Below, piece after piece: positions 1 through 8,150 of a stretch of 24,633 nucleotides of DNA. Position 1 is the stretch's first letter; each line of letters starts with the position of its first letter. Under the pieces are notes generated by a model, which did not search any database, was not told the origin of the DNA, and saw only the letters and a list, made by a program, of their open reading frames with translations. The stretch lies in the NCBI GenBank assembly GCA_049698775.1, contig JBAVYM010000031.1:1-24633 (forward strand), written 5' to 3'. Source of the DNA: REEB76 sp049698775 (lineage in GTDB: Bacteria > Pseudomonadota > Gammaproteobacteria > Natronospirales > REEB76). The translations under genes were made by a program, and so were the position numbers.

Positions 1-14
1 TAAATCGTTTCATT

Positions 15-1298
15 ATGGCCGATACATTAAGCACATTCCTGAAGGGCCGAGGCACGGTTGGCGCTGCAGAGCTGCGCACCGCGTTGAAGATCAGCCCGGC
101 GACACTCTCGCGCCTGACCACTGCGGAAGCTGGGTCGGTACTCACTCTGGGCCGCGGTCGGGCGACGCGCTATGCCTTGCCTCGTCCGGTCGCCGGGCTG
201 TCGCCGCGGCTGCCGGTGTATCGCGTGAACACCACGGGGCACGCGTTACATACGGCAGAATTGGTGGCCCTGCAGGACGGCGGAAGCTGGCTCGGCGCCA
301 CGCGCGGCGGGGGCCATGCTTTCGCTGGTTTGCCGCCCGTCATCCATGACATGGCGCCCGCCGGTTATCTGGGGCGGCGTTTCGCCGCGCGCCACCCGGA
401 CTTGAAACTGCCAAACCGTTTACAGGACTGGAACGACGATCAGCGTTTGATTGCCGTGGCACGCCGCGGCGAGGATTGTCCGGGTGATCTGATTATCGGC
501 GAGGAATCGCTGGAGCGCTTTTTTGCCTGGCAGCCGCTTGCGGCGACGGATGACGCCTATCCGCGCCTGGCGGCGGAATCCGCTGCATTGGGCGCCGGTT
601 CCTCGGTCGCGGGTGAACAACCGAAATTCAACGTATTTCGGGACGGGCGGCACTGCTTGGTGAAGTTCTCGCCGGGCGATGGTTCGCCATCGGATGAACG
701 TTGGCGCGATTTGCTGGCGTGCGAAGTCCTGGCCCTGGAGACACTGGCCGGACACGGCCTGCCCGCCTCGCGCGGGCGGATTCTCGATGCAGGCAGGCAA
801 CGCTTTCTGGAAGTGGAGCGCTTCGACCGCATTGGCGCGCGTGGACGGCGCGGCGTGCTCATGCTCGGACCGCTGGACGACGATTTATTCGGAGCGCGCG
901 ATTCCTGGACCGAAGCGGCAGCGAGACTGCACGCTGCGCGCCTGTTGTCCGAAAGCGATGCTCGGTGGATTCGACTGTTTGAAGCCTTCGGCATACTGAT
1001 CTCGAACGGAGACCGGCATTTCGGCAACATCAGCTTTTTTGCGGATGGCTTGCAGCTCCGGCCGAAACTGCAGTTGGCGCCCGCCTACGACATGCTGCCC
1101 ATGGATGCTGCACCGCAGGCCGGTGTGTTGCCGGTACTGCCCGACCAGTCACCCACTCCTCGAGCCAAACTGATGGACGTGTGGGAAGAAGCCGGCCGTT
1201 TCGCCGCTGAGTTCTGGCAGCGTGTGACGCAGGATACACGCATTAATGATGCGTATCGCCGCATGGCAGAAGCACAGGTGCGCACGCATGCTGACTGA
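15..1298 (+). CDS. yjjJ: HipA-family kinase, YjjJ type
   Basis: 427 aa. The protein matches the YjjJ branch of the HipA Ser/Thr kinase fold. Residues about 1-60 resemble a winged helix-turn-helix (TVGAAELRTALKISPATLSRL), which replaces the separate HipB antitoxin of classical hipBA. The kinase core follows: GEQPKF at 200-205 is the nucleotide-binding loop, K217 is a likely ATP-contact lysine, NGDRHFGN at 331-338 is the catalytic loop (D333, N338), and AYDM at 357-360 holds the metal-binding aspartate. HipA kinases of known function phosphorylate tRNA synthetases or other translation factors; the YjjJ target is not known to me. The ATG lies 14 bases from the window edge, so its promoter is outside. 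The 3' end overlaps the SWIM gene by 11 bases. Family assignment is firm; toxicity is inferred. Confidence 0.88.
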   Translation: MADTLSTFLKGRGTVGAAELRTALKISPATLSRLTTAEAGSVLTLGRGRATRYALPRPVAGLSPRLPVYRVNTTGHALHTAELVALQDGGSWLGATRGGGHAFAGLPPVIHDMAPAGYLGRRFAARHPDLKLPNRLQDWNDDQRLIAVARRGEDCPGDLIIGEESLERFFAWQPLAATDDAYPRLAAESAALGAGSSVAGEQPKFNVFRDGRHCLVKFSPGDGSPSDERWRDLLACEVLALETLAGHGLPASRGRILDAGRQRFLEVERFDRIGARGRRGVLMLGPLDDDLFGARDSWTEAAARLHAARLLSESDARWIRLFEAFGILISNGDRHFGNISFFADGLQLRPKLQLAPAYDMLPMDAAPQAGVLPVLPDQSPTPRAKLMDVWEEAGRFAAEFWQRVTQDTRINDAYRRMAEAQVRTHAD

Positions 1299-2901
1299 CG
1301 CGGAGCTCAAACAATTGGCCGGCGCGGCGGCCTTTGCACGCGGCCGTGGCTACCATGCAGACGGCCGTGTACGCCTGCTGCGCGAAGGCGAAAACGGAAT
1401 TGAGGGCGAAGCGGAGGGCAACGAGCTTTACCGGCTGTGGCTCAAGCGCGAACAGGGCGAGTGGCGCTGGGGTTGCTCGTGCCCGGCCGCGGACGACGGC
1501 AGTTTTTGCAAGCACTTGGTGGCAGCGGCACTCGTCTGGCGGGAGGGCACGCCGCCTCGCCGCCCGGGCAAAGAGGATGAATTGCTTGATTTCCTGCGTA
1601 CGCAGCCGGCGGAACGCCTCGCGGGGTGGCTGGCGGAACTGGCCGGAGAGGATTCCGACATTGCGCGGCGCCTCCGACTGCACCAGTCCCGAGATGATCC
1701 CGCGAAACTCAAGAAATCCCTAAGTGAAGCACTCGCCACACACGGGTTGCTGGACTATCACCGCAGCATGGACTACGCGCGCCGCCTCGGGCCGGTGCTG
1801 ACGCAGTTGCAGGAACAAATCCGGCGCGACGCCGGCGGCGGCCGTGAACTGTGCGATTACACACTCAAACGGCTGCTCAGAATTTATGCGCGCTCGGATG
1901 ATTCCGCAGGCACCATCGGCCAACGGCTCGCGGAACTGGCGGAGTTGCACGCCGAGGCCTGCCGCCTTGCGCCGGGCGACGGAGCGGAACTGGCGCGCAG
2001 ACTGTACGCACTGCAAACGGCGGATGAATGGGGCTTGTTTCCGGTCAGCAAATATTGGCCGGCTTTGGGCGATGCCGGACAAGCGGAATATGCAAAGCTG
2101 ATCGCGGCGGATCTGGAACGGTTGCCGCCGAAGCCGGATCCCAGCGGAAAACATGACAGCGACGCTTTTTACGTTCGCCGGCGCACGGCGGACTATGCAC
2201 AAGCGGCCCGGGACTTCGAGCTGTTGATGCGCGTTCTGCAATGGGACACCTCCCATGCCGGCGCGTTTCTGGAAATCACGGATGCCTGCCGCAGGTTCAA
2301 GCGCGAACGCGAAGCGCTGCAATGGGCGGAACGCGGCGTAAAGCGTTTCCCACATGATGCCCGCCTGCGCGACGCCTTGGCCGCCTGCCTGACACAGGCG
2401 GGACTCGGTGAGAAAGCACTGGAACAACAGTGGTTGGCCTTTATGGCGCAGCCTGATGAACAACACTGGGACGCGCTCAAACAAGCGGCTGGAAAACAAT
2501 GGCCCGAATGGCGGGGAAAATCCCTGGAAGCGCTGGGCGGCAGACGCAATGGTTACGATGCGGGACAACGCGTGCGCCTGCTGATGCACGATGCGGATCT
2601 GGATGGCGCACTGGCCGAAGCGCGCGCCCGGCGCATTGATCCAGAGACCCTGGTACAACTCGCGCAGCGGATCGAAAACCGGAATCGCGTGGGCAGCGGT
2701 GAGCTATACCTTCGCGTGGCGCGCGCCCTTGCCGAACATCTCGATTACAAGCAATACCCTTTGTTTACACGCTACATGCAGCGTGTCGCCCGCCTGTTGC
2801 CGGAAAACGCATGGCGCGAATGGTTCGAAGGTTTCCTCGTGCAGCACCGCCGCAAGACCCGGCTCATGGCCATGCTGACGGAAAAAGGTTTGTGTTCCTG
2901 A
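1288..2901 (+). CDS. SWIM zinc finger domain protein
   Basis: 537 aa from the ATG at 1288; the frame is open back to 1246, but the shorter start fits the overlap with yjjJ. A SWIM zinc finger is visible at residues 63-76 (C63, C65, C74, H76; spacing CxC-x8-CxH), preceded by a short beta-rich stretch as usual for the domain. SWIM domains bind nucleic acid or protein partners. The rest, residues about 90-530, is helical and rich in Ala, Leu and Arg, with TPR-like pieces (for example around YAQAARDFELLMRVLQW), and has no enzymatic motif I recognise. The 11-base overlap with the HipA-type kinase suggests coupled translation and perhaps a joint role. The stop lies one base from the stop of convergent prpD. 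Function unknown. Confidence 0.82.
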   Translation: MLTDAELKQLAGAAAFARGRGYHADGRVRLLREGENGIEGEAEGNELYRLWLKREQGEWRWGCSCPAADDGSFCKHLVAAALVWREGTPPRRPGKEDELLDFLRTQPAERLAGWLAELAGEDSDIARRLRLHQSRDDPAKLKKSLSEALATHGLLDYHRSMDYARRLGPVLTQLQEQIRRDAGGGRELCDYTLKRLLRIYARSDDSAGTIGQRLAELAELHAEACRLAPGDGAELARRLYALQTADEWGLFPVSKYWPALGDAGQAEYAKLIAADLERLPPKPDPSGKHDSDAFYVRRRTADYAQAARDFELLMRVLQWDTSHAGAFLEITDACRRFKREREALQWAERGVKRFPHDARLRDALAACLTQAGLGEKALEQQWLAFMAQPDEQHWDALKQAAGKQWPEWRGKSLEALGGRRNGYDAGQRVRLLMHDADLDGALAEARARRIDPETLVQLAQRIENRNRVGSGELYLRVARALAEHLDYKQYPLFTRYMQRVARLLPENAWREWFEGFLVQHRRKTRLMAMLTEKGLCS

Positions 2902-2902
2902 G

Positions 2903-4351
2903 TTACGCCGTCCACAGCGCCATAAAATCGTTGACCGGAGCAACTTCCAGTTTCTTCTGGTCGGCGCACAAAGTTTTGATGACTTCGCACTGTTTTGGCG
3001 GCAATCGTCCGGCGATGGCCTGCTCGAATTTTTTCACCAGCACGGGGATGCCCTCGGCGCGGCGCTTGCGGTGGCCGATGGGGTAATCCACGGCCACGCG
3101 CGCGGTCTTGGAGCCGTCCTTGAAGAACACCTGCACCGCGTTGCCGATGTAACGCCTGGCCGGATCATAGTAATCCTTGGTGAACTGCGGGTCCTCGCGC
3201 ACTTCCATTTTTGCACGCAGCGTGTCAATGCGCGCATCGGAGGCGACCTTGTCTTCGTAGTCTTCGGCGGTAAGCTGCCCGAAGATGAGCGGAATCGCCG
3301 TCATGTACTGGATGCAGTGATCGCGGTCGGCGGGATTGTTAAGCGGGCCGGTCTTGTCAATGATACGCACGCCTGGTTCCTGGGTTTCGATGATGACCGT
3401 CTCTATTTGCTGCAGTTTGTTTTTCACCTGCGGGTGCAGTTGCATGGCGCATTCCACCGCGGTCTGCGCGTGGAACTCGGCCGGGTAGGAAATCTTGAAC
3501 AGCACGTTTTCCATGACGTAACTACCGTACTCGCGCTGGAACCTGAAGGGCTGGCCTTTGAACAGCACATCGTAAAAACCCCAGGTTTTGGCCGAGAGCG
3601 CCGTCGGATAACCCATCTCGCCGGTGAGTGCGATGAGCGCGAGCCGCACCGCGCGCGAGGTGGCGTCGCCCGCTGCCCAGCTCTTGCGCGAGCCGGCGTT
3701 GGGCGCGTGCCGGTAGGTGCGCAGTGCGCCTCCATCAATGAAGGCGTGGGACACGGCGTTGATCACCTGCTCGCGCGTGCCGCCCAAGAGCGCCGTGACC
3801 ACGGCGGTGGAAGCCACGCGCACCAGCAGCACGTGATCCAAGCCCACGCGGTTAAAGGAATTCTCCAGCGCCAGCACGCCCTGGATCTCGTGCGCTTTGA
3901 TCATGGCGGTGAGCACGTCGTGCATAGTGAGCGAGGGCTTGCCGGCCGCGGCGTTCCTGCGCGAGAGGTAATCGGCCGCCGCGAGAATGCCGCCCAAGTT
4001 GTCCGAAGGATGGCCCCACTCGGCCGCAAGCCAAGTGTCGTTGAAATCCAGCCAGCGGATCATGGCGCCGATGTTGAACGCCGCTTGCACCGGGTCGAGT
4101 TCGTAGCCCGTGCCCGGCACGCGCACGCCGCCCTTGAGCACCGCGCCCGGCACCACCGGCCCGAGCAGTTTGGTGCAGGCCGGGTAATGAAGCGCCAGCA
4201 TGCCGCAGGCAAGTGTGTCCATGAGGCAGTAACGCGCAGTCTCGTAGGCCTCCTTGCTTTGAATGCTGTAACCGAGCGCGTAATCGGCAATGTCCGTCAG
4301 CACTTTCTCGGGCGCGGGACGTTTGGCGGATTTCAAATCATTGGCGCTCAT
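2903..4351 (-). CDS. prpD: 2-methylcitrate dehydratase PrpD
   Basis: 482 aa MmgE/PrpD-family protein. It closely follows E. coli PrpD in the blocks YCLMDTLACGMLAL, VRVPGTGYELDPVQAAFNIG, and NDTWLAAEWGHPSDNLGG, and the length is normal (about 483). It dehydrates 2-methylcitrate to 2-methyl-cis-aconitate in the cytosolic methylcitrate cycle that oxidises propionyl-CoA. Two ATGs lie in tandem (4354 and 4351). The ribosome site GGAG is 3 bases from the first and 6 from the second, so I chose 4351, which also gives the usual MSA N-terminus. It is the last gene of the minus-strand prp cluster, about 100 bases after the acetyltransferase gene. No acnD/prpF pair is present, so this lineage uses the PrpD route. 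Confidence 0.95.
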   Translation of the reverse strand: MSANDLKSAKRPAPEKVLTDIADYALGYSIQSKEAYETARYCLMDTLACGMLALHYPACTKLLGPVVPGAVLKGGVRVPGTGYELDPVQAAFNIGAMIRWLDFNDTWLAAEWGHPSDNLGGILAAADYLSRRNAAAGKPSLTMHDVLTAMIKAHEIQGVLALENSFNRVGLDHVLLVRVASTAVVTALLGGTREQVINAVSHAFIDGGALRTYRHAPNAGSRKSWAAGDATSRAVRLALIALTGEMGYPTALSAKTWGFYDVLFKGQPFRFQREYGSYVMENVLFKISYPAEFHAQTAVECAMQLHPQVKNKLQQIETVIIETQEPGVRIIDKTGPLNNPADRDHCIQYMTAIPLIFGQLTAEDYEDKVASDARIDTLRAKMEVREDPQFTKDYYDPARRYIGNAVQVFFKDGSKTARVAVDYPIGHRKRRAEGIPVLVKKFEQAIAGRLPPKQCEVIKTLCADQKKLEVAPVNDFMALWTA

Positions 4352-4371
4352 CATTTACTCCGTGGGATTTC

Positions 4372-4453
4372 GAAACGTCAGTTTTCTCTCTTCTTTTTGG
4401 GTGTGGTGCTCAGTGCTGCGTGCTGCAGGTTCCTTTTACACAATGCACTGGCT
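4372..4453 (-). other. Short spacer between GNAT gene and prpD
   Basis: On the minus strand this spacer contains three tandem copies of a 7-mer, AGCACNN (AGCACGC, AGCACTG, AGCACCA), followed by an A-rich run with no stable hairpin. I see neither a convincing terminator nor a sigma-70 promoter, so prpD is probably reached by read-through from prpC and the GNAT gene. Confidence 0.35.
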
Positions 4454-4891
4454 TCAATCCAATCGCTTGCACATGCATGCTGCTGTGGATGGACACAGAG
4501 ATTTGAATTCGGCGGTATCCGCGATTGCCTTCGGCACCCGTCCGCGTTCGACATACTGATAGCCGTGCGCCGCAAAGAAATGTTTGGCAGTCGTGGTCAG
4601 CAGGTACAAGGTTTCCACGCCCATTGCTCCGGCATGGCGCTCGAGCGCTTCGGTGAGCTGCGCGCCCAAGCCTTGCCGGTGGCTTGCCGTCTGGACTGCC
4701 AGCGAGCGCAGCAGGCCAGCTTTATCGTAGCGTTCGAGTCCAATGACGCCGATTACAGCACCGTCGGCCTCGCGCGCCACCAGGAAATGCGACGGACGGG
4801 CGTCATGCAGATCGTCCACCGGCAAGCCTGCGTCCGCCAGCAAGGTACGGACTGTGGCGAGATCGCCAACCGACGCGGCTTCGATCCGCAT
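4454..4891 (-). CDS. GNAT acetyltransferase, ArsN2-like
   Basis: 145 aa from the ATG at 4891. GNAT fold: LLRSLAVQTASHRQGLGAQL at about residues 64-83 holds the acetyl-CoA pyrophosphate loop (RQGLGA, fitting the R/Q-x-x-G-x-A motif). The C-terminal half (LYLLTTTAKHFFAAHGYQYVER, then TAEFKSLCPSTAACM) is very like ArsN2, the small acetyltransferase often found in arsenic operons; the paired cysteines of the CPxxAxC tail are kept. The gene starts inside the prpC stop (TGATG, one shared base), so translation is probably coupled. No ars genes are nearby, so an arsenic role is doubtful; the substrate is unknown. A possible upstream TTG at 4894 is less likely. Confidence 0.85.
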   Translation of the reverse strand: MRIEAASVGDLATVRTLLADAGLPVDDLHDARPSHFLVAREADGAVIGVIGLERYDKAGLLRSLAVQTASHRQGLGAQLTEALERHAGAMGVETLYLLTTTAKHFFAAHGYQYVERGRVPKAIADTAEFKSLCPSTAACMCKRLD

Positions 4892-6042
4892 CAAGGGCGC
4901 TTTTCGATGGGCACGAATTTCTGGTCTTCCGGGCCGATGTAGTTGGCGCTGGGACGGATGATCTTGCCGTCGGCGCGCTGTTCAATGACGTGCGCGCTCC
5001 AGCCGGTGGTGCGCGCGATCACGAACAGCGGCGTGAACATGGCGGTGGGTACGCCCATCATGTGATAGGACACGGCCGAGAACCAGTCCAGGTTCGGGAA
5101 CATTTTCTTCACGTCCCACATGGTTTTTTCGATCCGCTCGGCGACGCTGAACAACTGCATGTCGCCGGCTTCCTTGGAGAGTTTGCGCGCCACTTCCTTA
5201 ATGGCCTGATTGCGCGGATCGCTCACAGTATAGACGGGGTGGCCAAAACCGATGACGATTTCCTTCGCTTCCACCCGCCGACGGATATCGGCCTCGGCCT
5301 CCTCGGGCGTGGCGTACCGGCTCTGGATTTCATAGCCCACTTCGTTGGCGCCGCCGTGCTTGGGGCCGCGCAGCGCGCCGATGGCGCCGGTGATGCAGGA
5401 ATACATATCCGAGCCGGTGCCGGCAATGACGCGCGCGGTGAAGGTGGAAGCGTTGAACTCGTGCTCGGCGTACAGGATCAGCGAGGTGTGCATGGCGCGC
5501 ACCCAGGCGTCCGAGGGTTCCTTGCCGTGCAGCATGTGCAGGAAGTGGCCACCCACAGAATCGTCATCGGTTTCCACTTCGATGGCGCGACCGCTGTGGC
5601 TCCAGTGATACCAGTAGCACAGCATCGAACCAAGCGAAGCCACCAGACGGTCAGCAATGTCGCGCGCGCCGGCGGGGTTGTGGTCGTCTTTCTCCGGCAA
5701 TACGCAGCCGAGCGCCGAGACTCCCGTGCGCATCACATCCATGGGATGCGCGGACACGGGCAGGGATTCGAGCACGGCGCGCACCGTTTCCGGCAGGCCG
5801 CGCAAGGCTTTGAGCCTGGTTTTGTAAGCCTTGAGTTCGGCACGGTTCGGCAGCTTGCCATAAATCAGGAGATACACGACTTCCTCGAAGTCACATTTGT
5901 CGGCGATGTCGAGGATGTCGTAGCCGCGGTAGTGCAGATCGTTGCCGCTGCGGCCCACGCTGCAGAGTGCGGTGTTGCCGGCGGTGACGCCGGACAGGGC
6001 TACGGATTTTTTGGGTTTGAAGGCGGCGTTGGTTTCGTTCAT
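4891..6042 (-). CDS. prpC: 2-methylcitrate synthase PrpC
   Basis: 383 aa, normal for type II citrate-synthase-fold 2-methylcitrate synthase. It condenses propionyl-CoA with oxaloacetate to 2-methylcitrate. Catalytic residues are visible as H229 (GPKHGGAN), H268 (GFGHPVYT) and D319 (PNLDWFSA). The short N-terminus without the regulatory extension of hexameric GltA, and the position between prpB and prpD, favour PrpC over a housekeeping citrate synthase. The start has AGGAG 9 bases upstream. The gene lies 42 bases after prpB, and its TGA stop shares a base with the ATG of the GNAT gene. Confidence 0.95.
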   Translation of the reverse strand: MNETNAAFKPKKSVALSGVTAGNTALCSVGRSGNDLHYRGYDILDIADKCDFEEVVYLLIYGKLPNRAELKAYKTRLKALRGLPETVRAVLESLPVSAHPMDVMRTGVSALGCVLPEKDDHNPAGARDIADRLVASLGSMLCYWYHWSHSGRAIEVETDDDSVGGHFLHMLHGKEPSDAWVRAMHTSLILYAEHEFNASTFTARVIAGTGSDMYSCITGAIGALRGPKHGGANEVGYEIQSRYATPEEAEADIRRRVEAKEIVIGFGHPVYTVSDPRNQAIKEVARKLSKEAGDMQLFSVAERIEKTMWDVKKMFPNLDWFSAVSYHMMGVPTAMFTPLFVIARTTGWSAHVIEQRADGKIIRPSANYIGPEDQKFVPIEKRP

Positions 6043-6084
6043 GGCATCTGTCTCCTGCGAGAATCGCGGCGTGTGACGCCGCTC

Positions 6085-6963
6085 CTACTTCTTAAATAGT
6101 TCATCGAGCTTTTTCTCGTAGCTCAGATAATTCAGCACCTCGTACAATTCAGCGCGCGTCTGCATCCAGTCCAACACGTCTTTCTGCGTGCCGTGCTTGC
6201 GGATCGCGTCGTAGGTCAGTTCCGCCGCCTTGCTCATGGTACGGAACGCGGACAGCGGATAAAGCGCGAGCCGCACGCCGGCATCCGCCAATTCTTTGGT
6301 GGTGAACAGCGGCGTCTTGCCGAACTCGGTGATGTTGGCGAGCACCGGCACTTTAACCGCATGCGTGAATTGTTTGTACTCATCAAGCGTAGTAAGCGCT
6401 TCGGCGAATATCATGTCAGCACCCGCTTGCACGTATTTGAGCGCGCGCTCCACCGCGGCTTTTTGACCTTCGACCGCATGTGCATCGGTGCGCGCCATGA
6501 TGACGAATTTTGGATCCGTGCGGCCATCCACGACAGATTTGATGCGATCGCACATTTCCTCGGCCGCCACCAGTTCCTTGCCGGGCAGATGGCCACAGCG
6601 CTTGGCGGCTACTTGATCCTCGATATGCAGGCCAGCGGCGCCGGCGCGCAGCATTTCCTTGACGGTGCGCTGAATATTAAACACGGCGCCGAAACCCGTA
6701 TCCGCATCCACCAGCAACGGCAGGCGCGTGGCGCCGGTGATGCGGCGGATGTCTTCGCAGACTTCGTTGAGCGAAGTCATGCCCAGATCCGGCAGACCGA
6801 AGGAGGCATTGGCCACGCCCGCGCCGGAAAGATACAGCGCCTTGAAGCCGGCACGCTCCGCCAACAACGCGCTGTAGGCGTTGATGGCGCCCACCACCTG
6901 CAGCGGGCGCTCGTTTTTGAGCGCGGACCAGAAACGGGCGCCGGCGGAATCGTGCTGGGCCAT
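6085..6963 (-). CDS. prpB: 2-methylisocitrate lyase PrpB
   Basis: 292 aa, isocitrate lyase/PEP mutase superfamily. It splits 2-methylisocitrate into pyruvate and succinate, the last step of the methylcitrate cycle. The signature loop KRCGHLPGK (residues 121-129, catalytic C123) and the metal-binding VDADTG (D86, D88) and HIEDQ (E115) are intact. The start is supported by AAGGA a few bases upstream. It is the first prp gene on the minus strand, 86 bases after acuI. No prpR-type regulator or prpE is found in the window, so control and propionate activation must lie elsewhere. Confidence 0.95.
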   Translation of the reverse strand: MAQHDSAGARFWSALKNERPLQVVGAINAYSALLAERAGFKALYLSGAGVANASFGLPDLGMTSLNEVCEDIRRITGATRLPLLVDADTGFGAVFNIQRTVKEMLRAGAAGLHIEDQVAAKRCGHLPGKELVAAEEMCDRIKSVVDGRTDPKFVIMARTDAHAVEGQKAAVERALKYVQAGADMIFAEALTTLDEYKQFTHAVKVPVLANITEFGKTPLFTTKELADAGVRLALYPLSAFRTMSKAAELTYDAIRKHGTQKDVLDWMQTRAELYEVLNYLSYEKKLDELFKK

Positions 6964-7049
6964 GCTTGTCCTTGGGTGGTAGCGGCCGAGAAGCGGGAGT
7001 GGAGTATTTTAACGGCTTGGGATGCAGGCCGCTAACCGTTGCTCGACTT

Positions 7050-8042
7050 TCAGCCTATTTTCACCACGATTCGGCCGCGGTGGCGGCCTTCGAGCACCTT
7101 GTCGAACACCTTCGGCAGGTCGTCGAAGGGAATCACGGTCGCGGCAATCTGTTTGAGTTTCGGCGGCTTGAGGTCGGTGGCAAGGCGCTGCCAGATCTTG
7201 AGACGCAACGCGCGCGGTGTGGCCATGGAATTGATGCCCAAGAGATTCACGCCGCGCAGGATGAACGGCATGACTGTGGTGCGTAATTCGGCACCGCCGG
7301 CCATGCCGATGCTGGCGATGCTGCCCCACCAGCCAACCGTGCGCGTGAGCCAGGCGAGCATATCGCCGCCCACGTTGTCCACCGCGCCTTGCCATTGGGT
7401 GCGCTCCAGCGGTTTACTGCCGTAGTTGATTTCGCTCCGCAGCAGAATCGAATCCGCACCCAATTGCTTGAGGTAATCCTGCGCGTCGCGCTTGCCGGTG
7501 ACGGCCACCACGTCATAACCGCGTTTCGCCAGCATGTTGATGGCCAGCGAGCCCACGCCGCCGGTGGCGCCCGTGACCACTACCGGTCCGCCTTTCGGAT
7601 GCAGGCCGTTGTGCTCCAAACGATGGACGGCGAGCGCCGCAGTAAAACCGGCGGTGCCGAGCATCATGGCGGTTTGAGTGGTGAAGCCTTTGGGCAGCGG
7701 AATCACCCACTCACCCTTGACGCGCGCGTATTCCGCGTAGCCACCATCGTGGTCTTCGCCCAGACCGCAGCCGGTGACCAGCACTTTGTCGCCTTTTTTG
7801 TAACGGCGATCCGCCGATGACACCACCACGCCCGCCATGTCTATACCGCCCACCAACGGAAAGCGCCGCAGGATCTTGCCCTTGCCGGTGGCGGCCAGCG
7901 CGTCCTTGTAATTGACACTGGAATATTGCACCCCGACCACCACGTCGCCCGGCGAAAGATCGTTCAAGGCCAGCTCTTCAAAACGCGCGACGATTTTCTT
8001 TTCAATCTCGTGGATACGATAGGCTGTGAATTGCGTGTTCAT
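7050..8042 (-). CDS. acuI: Acrylyl-CoA reductase AcuI/YhdH
   Basis: 330 aa zinc-free MDR-superfamily oxidoreductase of the AcuI/YhdH group. Typical blocks are SSVNYKDALAATGKGKI at the N-terminus, GIDMAGVV, the Rossmann glycine motif VTGATGGVGSLA around residues 156-167, and the C-terminal HRGRIVVKI. Members reduce acrylyl-CoA to propionyl-CoA with NADPH and detoxify acrylate. Placement directly upstream of prpBCD on the same strand gives its product an immediate outlet. The start has GGAG 9 bases upstream. A hairpin terminator at 8106-8131 separates it from the outer-membrane protein gene. A generic quinone oxidoreductase label is possible, but the context favours AcuI. Confidence 0.9.
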   Translation of the reverse strand: MNTQFTAYRIHEIEKKIVARFEELALNDLSPGDVVVGVQYSSVNYKDALAATGKGKILRRFPLVGGIDMAGVVVSSADRRYKKGDKVLVTGCGLGEDHDGGYAEYARVKGEWVIPLPKGFTTQTAMMLGTAGFTAALAVHRLEHNGLHPKGGPVVVTGATGGVGSLAINMLAKRGYDVVAVTGKRDAQDYLKQLGADSILLRSEINYGSKPLERTQWQGAVDNVGGDMLAWLTRTVGWWGSIASIGMAGGAELRTTVMPFILRGVNLLGINSMATPRALRLKIWQRLATDLKPPKLKQIAATVIPFDDLPKVFDKVLEGRHRGRIVVKIG

Positions 8043-8105
8043 CGGGAACGGCTCCGGTTACGCCCGCATTTTCTCACAATCCTTCCGGCACGGATTCCAT
8101 CAAGC

Positions 8106-8131
8106 AAGACCCCGGCCACGGCCGGGGTCTT
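8106..8131 (-). terminator. Hairpin terminator between OMP gene and acuI
   Basis: A 26-base nearly perfect palindrome: AAGACCCCGGCC on one side and GGCCGGGGTCTT on the other, separated by AC. It lies just after the outer-membrane protein stop and before acuI on the minus strand. The T-run after the stem is short on this strand, so termination may be moderate or partly Rho-aided. Confidence 0.7.
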
Positions 8132-8150
8132 GTATGCGGGCCTACCCTGC

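Noticed and set aside
4454..4891. Arsenic-resistance locus
   Set aside because: Only the ArsN2-like acetyltransferase is present; no arsR, arsC, arsB or arsH neighbours.
3071..4942. A 623-codon open frame on the plus strand opposite prpD and the GNAT gene
   Set aside because: It is antisense to well-conserved genes, His/Arg/Gly-rich without any domain, and arises from the GC-rich third-position bias of the true genes.
4990..6099. Long plus-strand frame opposite prpC
   Set aside because: Antisense shadow of a conserved catalytic gene; composition is not protein-like and no family is visible.
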